Shown: positions 7,272 through 15,400 of the stretch, one piece after another
How positions within the stretch are numbered: position 1 is the stretch's first letter
Layout of the letters: each line of letters begins with the position of its first letter
Assembly: GCA_964437615.1 (NCBI GenBank)
Contig: CAYTHL010000026.1
Location: forward strand, 1-17,541
Length of the DNA stretch: 17,541 nt
Direction of reading: 5' to 3'
From: RGIG4790 sp964437615
Lineage (GTDB): Bacteria > Bacillota > Clostridia > Christensenellales > UBA1242
Position numbers and translations under genes: made by a program
The notes under the pieces: generated by a model
Database searches by the model: none
The model's input: the letters and a program-made list of their open reading frames with translations, nothing else
What the model was told of the DNA's origin: nothing

Positions 7272-7394
7272 TTAAAGCGTAGTTAAATATTATATACTAA
7301 AAAGTGCAAATTTTAATATGTATTTTGTAAAAAGTTTAAAAATTTATGCAAAAATCTGCATTTTAGATATTAAAAAATGTAAAAATGGCAAAAT

Positions 7395-7428
7395 AAAAAA
7401 CATCTCCCGAGTTAGAGAGATGTTTTTT
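7395..7428. terminator. Bidirectional intrinsic terminator
   Basis: AAAAAACATCTC (7395-7406) pairs with GAGATGTTTTTT (7417-7428), a 12-bp stem with a 10-base loop. T runs follow in both directions. It ends the ger operon on the + strand and the small membrane protein gene on the minus strand; the two are convergent. The 7272-7394 spacer before it is very AT-rich and I see no gene in it. Confidence 0.88.
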
Positions 7429-7431
7429 ATT

Positions 7432-7653
7432 TTAGATGTTAAGAAGTCTAAGAATATTTTTGTTAACAATCATAAGAACAAGGTCAATAATCCAGATGAT
7501 GTTGAAACCTAGAATAAGCCTTAGTATGCCGGCAACAATCTTGCCTTCTGATATACGGGTAATAGCACCGCAAAGCCAAGATGTTACAGGAATGATTGCT
7601 AGAATTAAGCTTACAACGTAGCTTAAGCCAAAGTAATCAGATTTCTTTGCCAT
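7432..7653 (-). CDS. Small two-helix membrane protein, unknown function
   Basis: The 73-residue protein has two hydrophobic helices, about residues 8-30 (SYVVSLILAIIPVTSWLCGA) and 40-65 (AGILRLILGFNIIWIIDLVL), joined by a short basic loop (RISEGK). Both ends are basic. The pattern RLILGFNIIWIIDL looks like a conserved family of small clostridial membrane proteins, but I cannot name a function. ATG 7653 is well supported: a GGAGGGAG ribosome site lies just upstream and a strong sigma-A promoter further up. The terminator begins within four bases of the stop codon, so this is a compact single-gene unit and very likely real. Confidence 0.8.
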   Translation of the reverse strand: MAKKSDYFGLSYVVSLILAIIPVTSWLCGAITRISEGKIVAGILRLILGFNIIWIIDLVLMIVNKNILRLLNI

Positions 7654-7682
7654 AATTCTCCCTCCATAAAATTTATATTAGT

Positions 7683-7711
7683 ATTATACATCAAATATTA
7701 CAATATACCAA
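7683..7711 (-). promoter_or_regulatory. Sigma-A promoter of the small membrane protein gene
   Basis: On the minus strand TTGGTA (7706-7711), 17 bases, then a perfect TATAAT (7683-7688) with an upstream TG. A leader of roughly 25 bases with GGAGGGAG precedes ATG 7653. Confidence 0.7.
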
Positions 7712-7778
7712 ATAATTTTACAAAAAAGTTGAAAATTTTTTGTTTATCGCGCTCTTTGCTGCCACAATAATTAACTTG

Positions 7779-9164
7779 ATGTATAACAAAATTTATGCAC
7801 GCGCCAAAAACTTTATGACAGCCAGCTTTTGCGTTGGGCTGTGCTTTTTTACATTTTCGGTGCTTTTATCGCTACACGGCTGCTCGACAAATTACAATTA
7901 TAGTCTTGTTGACGCAAGCAGTTACTGTGCAGATTATCCGTGCTCTCCCCTGCCAGACGTAGAAACAATAGAACTAAATTTAGACGAACTAGATGCCGCC
8001 TTAGACAATTATATAAGTGTAGAAAGCGGCTGCATCTATATAAGTTACCCCTACCTTGCAAACTTTGTAATTACCGGCAACGCGCGGTATGCCATTGTTT
8101 TTTTAACCGATGCCATTGCCACAATTAAAGATAATTTAAGAAACGATGGCACTTGTATAATAAGCGTGGCAAGCACTCTTACAATTGTGCTAAACGGCAA
8201 TATATATAGCGGAACAAGTCCGCAAACCTATCTATATAACAACGAGTCGTTAACCTTTGAAGGTGCAATACTTGCAAATAATTTAACTGTTTATTCGGCT
8301 GGCGGTGGCATATATAGCCAACTTGGCGCCGGTATTAGCTCCACAACCTTAAACTACGCAAGCGGCGACCTACTAATAAACGCCCCAAATGCAGCAATGG
8401 TATGTGACACCATTAATTTTTACGGCGGCAGTCTATCTATTGCCGCAGCAGATTGCATTGATGCTCAAAATACAAATATTTATGGCGGAAAAATCACAAT
8501 TTTGGCGTCAAATTTAGGAGTAAATAGCCAGTTTTTGCAGATTTTTAATGGATTAGTTACTATCAAAAGCCAAAAATCAGCAATAAACTGCAATTATATA
8601 ACAAAACAAGGTGGATATTTAAAAATTTATGCAAATTATGGCATAAACTGCTCAACTGCCAGCATAATTAGCGGGCTTTTTTATGCTAATTGCACTACTT
8701 ACGCCGTTACAACTTTAGATTACTTAGACATTTCTGGCGGCACAAATTTATTTTTAGCCTCGGGCGACAACGCCGCGGCAATAGAAGCCGACGGTGCAAC
8801 GTTTAAAATTAGCAGCGGCTTAGTTATTCAAAATAGCAGTTTTGTAACTAAACCAACTAGCGGCAACTATTTAGGCTTTGCTGCCCAAAGCGGCAAATTT
8901 TTGTGCTTGCAAGAATCTAAAAATATTGTTTTTGTGCCAAGCATTAGCGGCAGTTTGTGTATTTCTGGTGAAATATCGCCCGTTAGCTACACAAATAATG
9001 GCAAAATTGTAAGTAGCGGCGTCAACTTTTTTGGGCTACTACTTGACGCAAAAGTTAACTCTTATGCCAGCGTTAGCATAAATTCGGCTAACCTAAAACA
9101 AAATTTTGGGGCGGAATTTTGCATTAGTTTTAGCCCAAATACAAATGCGGGACAACTATTTTAA
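7779..9164 (+). CDS. Beta-helix lipoprotein, Cthe_2159-like carbohydrate-binding domain
   Basis: The N-terminus has a basic region (YNKIYARAKNF), a hydrophobic core and the lipobox LHGC, so the protein should be lipid-anchored outside the cell. The rest is built of short beta repeats in which GG or SGG turns alternate with hydrophobic strands: FYGGSLSIAAADCIDAQNTN, IYGGKITILA, KQGGYLKIYA, LDISGG. This matches the right-handed beta-helix family of Clostridium thermocellum Cthe_2159, a polygalacturonate-binding protein, where the loop reads DGIDAN (here DCIDAQN). The protein is unusually rich in Cys (for example YCADYPC after the lipid anchor). The start is uncertain: ATG 7779 gives a clean signal peptide, whereas TTG 7740 adds 13 mostly hydrophobic residues; neither has a ribosome site. 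The next lipoprotein gene starts one base after its stop, so the two are cotranscribed. Binding to a polysaccharide is inferred from the family. Confidence 0.78.
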   Translation: MYNKIYARAKNFMTASFCVGLCFFTFSVLLSLHGCSTNYNYSLVDASSYCADYPCSPLPDVETIELNLDELDAALDNYISVESGCIYISYPYLANFVITGNARYAIVFLTDAIATIKDNLRNDGTCIISVASTLTIVLNGNIYSGTSPQTYLYNNESLTFEGAILANNLTVYSAGGGIYSQLGAGISSTTLNYASGDLLINAPNAAMVCDTINFYGGSLSIAAADCIDAQNTNIYGGKITILASNLGVNSQFLQIFNGLVTIKSQKSAINCNYITKQGGYLKIYANYGINCSTASIISGLFYANCTTYAVTTLDYLDISGGTNLFLASGDNAAAIEADGATFKISSGLVIQNSSFVTKPTSGNYLGFAAQSGKFLCLQESKNIVFVPSISGSLCISGEISPVSYTNNGKIVSSGVNFFGLLLDAKVNSYASVSINSANLKQNFGAEFCISFSPNTNAGQLF

Positions 9165-9165
9165 T

Positions 9166-9648
9166 ATGAAAAGATTTTTAGCGATATTATTAGTAATTAG
9201 TTTGTTGCTTTTGACTGGGTGCAGTTATGGTTGCATTGTTACTCTGCCAGAACAAATTGCAATTTATCAAAACATGGGCTTTATTTGCGTGCCACTAACA
9301 AGTAATATTGATATAGACGACAATAGGCTAAATTTAAATAATTTAGAAGAAATAAATTTGCATTTACAAAATAATAGTGTACAGAGCACTGTGCGGTCGG
9401 CGTCAGTTTTATACTTACAAGACGCAGAATTTAGCGGCAAATTAGCAGGTTTACTATTTATTTACTATTTTGAAACTGACGACGCCGCAAATAATTTTTA
9501 TCAATATTTTTTAGCAAATTACTTAGACAGTATTTACCTTTATGGCTGCCAGGTGTTGCAAAAGGGCAGCAGCAGCCTTATAGTTAGCAACGGGCAAAAC
9601 ACCCATTACTACCTTAGTTTTATTAGCGGACTAAAAAAGATTAAATAA
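9166..9648 (+). CDS. Small lipoprotein of unknown function
   Basis: The 160-residue protein starts with a textbook lipoprotein signal: MKRF, a hydrophobic stretch and LLLTGC. After processing it has about 140 residues without recognised domains. It contains a Leu/Asn-rich segment (LNLNNLEEINLHLQNN) and a region rich in aromatic residues (FIYYFETDDAANNFYQYF), with a repeating polar/hydrophobic rhythm. ATG 9166 follows the stop of the beta-helix lipoprotein by one base (TAATATG), which indicates translational coupling; an upstream in-frame ATG at 9106 lies inside the previous gene and lacks the signal peptide position. It ends two bases before the long hairpin at 9651. A partner of the beta-helix protein at the cell surface is a reasonable guess only. 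Confidence 0.78.
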   Translation: MKRFLAILLVISLLLLTGCSYGCIVTLPEQIAIYQNMGFICVPLTSNIDIDDNRLNLNNLEEINLHLQNNSVQSTVRSASVLYLQDAEFSGKLAGLLFIYYFETDDAANNFYQYFLANYLDSIYLYGCQVLQKGSSSLIVSNGQNTHYYLSFISGLKKIK

Positions 9649-9650
9649 GC

Positions 9651-9715
9651 AAAAAAGATAACATTTTTTTGAAGTGAACCCCAAGGAGGGCACTTCATTT
9701 TATGATATCTTTTTT
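9651..9715. terminator. Long two-part hairpin between convergent genes
   Basis: A perfect 10-bp outer repeat, AAAAAAGATA (9651-9660) and TATCTTTTTT (9706-9715), encloses an inner stem TGAAGTG (9670-9676) with CACTTCA (9691-9697). CCC and GGG pair inside that. T runs exist on both strands, so it can end the lipoprotein operon and leuS. The core resembles the hairpin at 78-139. The rest of this spacer, 9716-9828, is AT-rich with no gene visible. Confidence 0.75.
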
Positions 9716-9828
9716 GTATTTTGCAGTTTTTACACTGCGTTATTAAATTATATTATCAAAAACGTTTAAAATCTGCATTTTATTTGCAAAATTGTGTAAA
9801 AACGCAATTAATTTAACAAATTTTACAT

Positions 9829-12249
9829 TTATTTGATTATATTTAATATTCTGTTTGGCACATAAATTATCTTTTTTAGAGGGGTATCCTTGGTGCAAAT
9901 TTGCGGGCAAGTAGAATAAACAATATCCAAAACTTCTTGCTCGCTAGCGTCACGCTTAACCGAGATAACCTTATTAAGTTTGCCATTTACCTGCACGGGA
10001 ATTTCAACAATATCTTCTTGCAAATACTTTTTGTCATAAACAGGCCAAGTGTCATCTAATATTTGACTTCCAAATACTTGCTCGTAAAGTTCGCTAGTTA
10101 TGTGTGGCGCAAGTGGATTTAATAGTACCAAAAATTGTCTAAACTCGTCCTTGGTTATAAATCCGTCTTTTTTTATTTTTTTCATAAATGTCATAAGTGC
10201 AGCCGTTGCGGTGTTAAGTTTTAGGTCTTCGTAATCTTCGCCAACTTTTTTAATTAGTTTATTTAGGTCGTAGATATGCTCTTTGCTAACGCCATCGCCT
10301 TTTATTATTTCGGGCAGCGACCAAACTTTGTCTAAAAATCCAGTTATGCCAGTTATGCCGTCGTAAGTCCAAGGCGTGTTATCTTCGTAACCGCCCAAAA
10401 AGTGAACATGCATGCGAGCAACATCGGTGCCATACTTTTGTATAACTTCCTTTGGCGACACGCCGTTTGCCGAACTTTTGCTCATCTTTTTGCCAGTGTC
10501 GTCCAAAATTAGACCGCTACACATTTTACGAATAAACGGGTCGCGGGTAGGCACAGCGCCAATTTCGTACAAAAAGTTCTGCCAAAAGAAAGCGTACAAA
10601 ACATGCCTAGTAATATGCTCGGAGCCACCCGTGTAGCAGTCTACACTGCCCCAATATTTTAACTTTTCGTAGTCGGCAAGCGCCTTATCGTTGTGGGGGT
10701 CTGCATAGCGCAGCCAGTACCAACTGCTGCCCGCCCAGTTTGGCATAATGTCGGTTTCGTGATGAGCCTTGCCACCGCACTTAGGGCATTTGCAGTTAAC
10801 CCAACTATCTATTTTGCTTAACGCGCCGTCGCCGTTGTCCTTAGGCGTGTAATCCTTGGTTTGTGGCAAAATTAAAGGCAAATCCTTTTCTTCTAGCGCC
10901 ACCGTGCCGCAATTTTTGCAAAAAACCACAGGAAAAGGCTCGCCCCAATAGCGCTGACGATTGAATGGCCAATCGCCCATGCGGTAGTTAACTTGCAGTT
11001 TGCCCACTCCAAGTTTAATAACGTGATTTGTTGTCTCTTTTTTAGCTTGCTTTACTGGCAGCCCGGTAAACTCGGCGCTGTTTAGCATCTTGCTGTTGGC
11101 CGCCAAATACTCCTTTTTTTCTACAGCTTGCTTGCTGCAATCTCCCTCTATAACTTGAAGCATAGGAATATTAAAGGCCTTGGCAAACTCGTAATCTCGC
11201 TGGTCGTGAGTTGGCACAGCCATAACAGCCCCCGTGCCATAGCTTGCAAGCACAAAATCTGCCAAAAATACCGGAACTTCGGCGCCGTTTACCGGATTAA
11301 TAGCCGTAACTCCCTCTAGTTTGCAGCCAGTTTTTTCCTTTTGGTCGGCCATTCTGTCTAAATCTGACCTTAGCGCCGTCTTTTTACGATATTCTTCTAC
11401 TTCTGACCAATTTTTAATGTACTTTTTAAGTTTATCTACCTTAGAATTTTCGGGCGCAAGCACCACAAAAGTTATGCCATAAATTGTTTCTATGCAAGTT
11501 GTAAAAATGTCTACGCTGTCCACTTTTTTGCCGCCAGCATTAAGCGCTAGCGTAACTTGCACGCCTTCGCTGCGGCCAATCCAGTTGCGCTGCTCTTCCT
11601 TAAAACGCTCTGGCATGTTAATTCTGTCTACATTTTCTAGCAGCTTGTCGGCATATTCTTGCATCTTTAAAAACCAAACCCAGCGCTCTACCTGCTCCAC
11701 GTCGCCGCCGCAACGGTCGCATTTGCCGCCTTGACTGTCTTCGTTAGAAAGCACCGTCTTGCAGTTTGGGCAATAGTTGACCTTGCCAACTTGTTTGTAT
11801 GCCTTACCATTATTAAGTAGTTGCACAAAAATCCATTGCGTCCACTTGTAGTACTCTGGGTCGCTGGTGCAAATGGTACGGTCGTAATCAAAAGATAAGC
11901 CAAGCTCCTTAAACTGCTCAGCAAACTTTTTCATGCCGTTTGCAACAAAATCATGAGGGTCTATGCCTTTTTTTATTGCCGCAGTTTCGGCAGGCATACC
12001 AAAGGCATCGCCGCCAATAGGAAACAGCACATTGTATCCGCAAAACCTCTTGTATCTGGCAAGAGCATCGGCCGGAACAGTGCCCTTTAGGTGCCCCATA
12101 TGCAAAGATTCTCCGCTTATGTTTGGAAACTCGTATAAAATATAGTATTTAGGCTTGGTTGGATGAAAATCCACCGCCTTAAAAGGCTTGGTTTGTTCCC
12201 AATATTTTTGCCATTTGGCCTCGATTTGTTTAAAGTTGTAGTCTTTCAT
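9829..12249 (-). CDS. leuS: Leucyl-tRNA synthetase
   Basis: LeuRS charges tRNA-Leu with leucine in the cytoplasm and is a class I synthetase. The 806-residue length equals the usual bacterial size. The HIGH motif is HMGH at residues 50-53; KMSKS occurs near 587 (TGKKMSKSSANG). A Cys4 zinc knuckle (CPNC...CDRC) lies near 160-180, the CP1 editing domain spans roughly 220-400 with the conserved MAVPTHDQRD, and a second Cys-containing insert (CKNCG ... CPKCGG) follows. The catalytic domain has SSWYWLRYADPHN, and a helical anticodon-binding domain plus a small C-terminal domain finish the protein. The Thr-rich editing motif, commonly TTRPDT, reads TTCIET near residue 250, which is notable. ATG 12249 has AAAGG about nine bases upstream. 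No T-box motif is visible in the upstream region. It appears to be a single-gene unit ending at the 9651-9715 hairpin. Confidence 0.97.
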   Translation of the reverse strand: MKDYNFKQIEAKWQKYWEQTKPFKAVDFHPTKPKYYILYEFPNISGESLHMGHLKGTVPADALARYKRFCGYNVLFPIGGDAFGMPAETAAIKKGIDPHDFVANGMKKFAEQFKELGLSFDYDRTICTSDPEYYKWTQWIFVQLLNNGKAYKQVGKVNYCPNCKTVLSNEDSQGGKCDRCGGDVEQVERWVWFLKMQEYADKLLENVDRINMPERFKEEQRNWIGRSEGVQVTLALNAGGKKVDSVDIFTTCIETIYGITFVVLAPENSKVDKLKKYIKNWSEVEEYRKKTALRSDLDRMADQKEKTGCKLEGVTAINPVNGAEVPVFLADFVLASYGTGAVMAVPTHDQRDYEFAKAFNIPMLQVIEGDCSKQAVEKKEYLAANSKMLNSAEFTGLPVKQAKKETTNHVIKLGVGKLQVNYRMGDWPFNRQRYWGEPFPVVFCKNCGTVALEEKDLPLILPQTKDYTPKDNGDGALSKIDSWVNCKCPKCGGKAHHETDIMPNWAGSSWYWLRYADPHNDKALADYEKLKYWGSVDCYTGGSEHITRHVLYAFFWQNFLYEIGAVPTRDPFIRKMCSGLILDDTGKKMSKSSANGVSPKEVIQKYGTDVARMHVHFLGGYEDNTPWTYDGITGITGFLDKVWSLPEIIKGDGVSKEHIYDLNKLIKKVGEDYEDLKLNTATAALMTFMKKIKKDGFITKDEFRQFLVLLNPLAPHITSELYEQVFGSQILDDTWPVYDKKYLQEDIVEIPVQVNGKLNKVISVKRDASEQEVLDIVYSTCPQICTKDTPLKKIIYVPNRILNIIK

Positions 12250-12280
12250 AAAACATATCCTTTATGCAATATTTTTTAGT

Positions 12281-12309
12281 ATATTAGCACAAAAATTGTC
12301 AATTGTCTA
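12281..12309 (-). promoter_or_regulatory. Candidate sigma-A promoter of leuS
   Basis: On the minus strand TAGACA (12304-12309), 17 bases, then TAATAT (12281-12286). A perfect TTGACA (12297-12302) also occurs but its nearest -10 box is only 13 bases away. Upstream, GCGTAA (12320-12325) and TTACGC (12333-12338) form a small inverted repeat of unknown meaning. Confidence 0.4.
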
Positions 12310-12392
12310 GCAATTTAAAGCGTAACCAGCGTTTACGCCGCAACAAATCGACTAAAAATGTTGCTAAAAATTTACAATTGCATGTTTAAAAC

Positions 12393-12434
12393 CACAAAAA
12401 GGCAAGGATAGTTATTTATCCTTTGCCTTTTGTG
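12393..12434 (-). terminator. Intrinsic terminator of the giant surface protein gene
   Basis: CACAAAAAGGCAAGGATA (12393-12410) pairs with TATCCTTTGCCTTTTGTG (12417-12434), with one small offset, around a 6-base loop. It begins 28 bases past the stop codon of the giant gene. T-rich sequence flanks both sides, so some two-way function is possible. The remaining spacer up to leuS holds the leuS promoter and no gene. Confidence 0.8.
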
Positions 12435-12462
12435 ATTTTTTTGATTGGTTTTGCAAAATGTA

Positions 12463-15400
12463 CTATTCTACAAACGCTATAGATACATTAGTAAATGTTA
12501 CATTTCCGTCTGAGCTATCTAGTTGAAGAACAGCTGCAGTTTGTGCACTGGTGCAAGTAATGTTAACATCTGTAAATGTGCCAGTGCCGCCGCCAGTAGA
12601 AGGAACATATATTATTGCCGCTGATGCATTTGATGAGTCTACACTATCTGCTTTAATATCTATTCCGCTAACAGTTACTTTGCTGCCCGTTTGCAAATAG
12701 AATATTATACCAACTGTGCCGCTAGCGCCACTTGCACCAGTGATAGCGCTTGTACCGCCGCCAGTAATGCTTAGCGTACCAGAAACATTAAATAGTGTGC
12801 TTGTGCATCCGTTTACATTAATGTTGATGTATTTAGCAATAGATAAGGTAGAGCCAGAGTTTACACGGAATATTCCAGTGCTAGAAGATATACCGCTATT
12901 TACCAAAATAGTAACATTGCTTGTAGGTGTGGTTGTGGTAATGGTGCCACTGGTTGTTCCAACAGATTTGTCAGCTACTGCAACAGCAGAAATATTTACT
13001 GTTATGCTATTGGACAATTCAAAGGCTTTTTCTAGATAGTATGTTTCGGCAAGATTTTGGCTAATAATAGTTATGGTATAAGTGGTACTAGATGTGCCGT
13101 TAGAGGTAATCCAAGAAAGCGCTTGCTGCAAAGCATCATTGCCATTTGCATTTGTGCCACTATCTGCAAAGCCTATTCCTCCACTAGTATATTCTATGTA
13201 GACATCTGCAAGTGCCCAGTTTGCATAAAGGCTAACAACTCCTGCATTTGTAGATGTCGCATTGGTAATCCATTTTGAGCCAGTATCATCGCTAACTTGT
13301 ATTAAGTAAGCTTGTAGAACGTCATATATAGAAACTGTGTCGCCTACGTACCAAACGGTAGAAGAAGATTTAAATGTATAGCCTTTAAATATTCTGTATT
13401 GTAAGTTATCTATGCTAGCAAGAGTAGCTCCAGTAGCGCTAGAACTGCTTATCAGCTGCGTATAAACAACACTGCTAGAATCTGTCGCTTGATAGTAGTT
13501 TATTGTGCCATATCCGCCATAACTAATAGATGTTCCGGTAGTAACGGCACCGCTAGAATCTCGGTTGTTAAATGCAACTGTAAGCACTACCGCTTTGCTA
13601 TATAAATTTACACCAGAAGCGGTTTGCATATAGTTAGAATTAATGGTTTGCGCTGTGCCACCAATTGTTAGGCTAGAAATGCTATAGAAATAGTAGAATG
13701 TAGATGCAGTTATATCAAAGCTATCCCAGTATGATACAAAATTTCCAAATGTACTTGTAAAATCAGAAAGAGTTGTGTATTTAGCGTTGCTGCCAGATGT
13801 AAATGTATTTGATGACGAGTACTGCACATATCCTATAGCCGAACCAAACGCATTTCTATATGCCTCTAATTGTGCAGCTGTAGACGATGCTGTACCTACA
13901 CTTACCGAAGGATTTACCGAGGTAAATCTTAGGTAGTAACTATCGCTAATTTTAATTACAGCGTCTATTGCGCCTACTCCGGCAAACGAAGATGAGCCTA
14001 ACTTAATAGAAGATGTGGTAAGTAATGTGTTGTCTAAGGTTGCATTTAAGGTAATGGTTGCTGTGGTATCAATGCTAGTTGCCTCAGTTTCGCTGCCCAA
14101 ACTGATTGTCATGGTGCCAGAACTATGAGATATACTATAACTACTGTTAGCAATTGTTGCGCTACTATATGCTGCGTAAGTAGTAAGAGCGCTATTGATA
14201 CTTGATAGTGTAAATGTTGTTTTGTCGCCTTGGTAGCCACTAACAGTACATGTGTAAGATTTAATAGTTTGGCTATCTGTTGTGGTAAAGCTGATTGCCC
14301 CACTAGAAAGTTTTGGTATATTTCTTACAACATTTGCAGTTACAGTAACATTTACCTGATGATACCAAGTGGCAGTTAATTTTACAGTCAAATCTGATGT
14401 TATATTTGCTGCACCTGACGCAGTATATATAGTACTACCAGTTACCTCGCCATACCAGTTGCTTGTACTAGCGGTTGTGCCGCGAGAGGTATCTAGTAGC
14501 CCAGTTAAGCTAGCAAGACGTTTATATCCGGTACTCGACTCAGTTAATGAGCCGTTTACTGCAGTTTGGTAGGTTGTAAATAGACTAGTTATGCTATTTT
14601 TTGCCCACAAAGTATAAGTTGTTACACTGCTAGTATCACTATCTGTTATTTCAATAGTTATATTAGCTTGGCAGAAGATAATGTATTTTGTAAAGGCTTG
14701 GCTAGCCGTTCCAGTAGCCGATGTTGTTAAATAGCCAGAAGTATATGTGCTAGTGTTATCATTTGAAATGTTTACATAATAGCCGGTACTGCTAGTCGTT
14801 GCAGTTATAGTATAATCATCGCCTGTGTATATGGCTAGTGTCGAGCTTCCGGTAATCTGAGTTGCCGAATTAAATACCCCGCCACCAGATTTATAATAGT
14901 AAGAAGAATAGTAGTTAGATGTAGTGCTGTTCTCAACACTATAGTGGCGGTTTAGTTCAGCCAAAGTATTAGTGCTAGAACCAGCAACTGTGTAGTAGCC
15001 TGCGCTAGTTACTGTGCCACCATCATCAGTTTGCAAAACAGTGCTTATTGTTGCAGATATTGTGTTGTGAGTTGCAAGCAATATAACATATACTTTAGAG
15101 CCGGTTGCAGCAGCAAATGCAGGTATTGTATAGCTTGTGCCGCTGCCACTTAATGTTACATAAGAAGAAGATCCGCTAGTAGATGTATACGCCAGTATTA
15201 CACTATCTACAGTGTAGTTAGTTACACTTGCACTTGTTAATGTTAGCGAGCCGCCTGTTGTAACTGTTTGGCTTGTTGCTTTGCCATTTGCAGAAAGAAT
15301 AGTATAAGCAGTGCTTGCCTTATCTTCAATTGTAAAAGTGTCTTGGCTGGTGTCTATGGAAATTACAATGTTACTAGTAAAGTCTTTACTTGCTATTGCA

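Noticed and set aside
7293..7428. Possible small RNA between TATACT (7293-7298) and the terminator
   Set aside because: No -35 box is seen and the stretch is featureless AT-rich sequence; the terminator is explained by the ger operon.
7318..7512. Open frame of 64 codons on the + strand after gerC
   Set aside because: It runs through the strong terminator at 7395-7428 and overlaps the well-supported minus-strand gene; composition is plain AT-rich spacer with no ribosome site.
12250..12462. T-box riboswitch upstream of leuS
   Set aside because: No T-box consensus (TGGNACCGCG type) and no antiterminator pairing is visible on the minus strand; only a small GCGTAA/TTACGC repeat and the neighbour's terminator are present.
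12716..13039. 107-codon + strand frame rich in Val and Pro
   Set aside because: It is antisense to the Thr/Ser-rich beta-helix of the giant protein, with no ribosome site or domain pattern.
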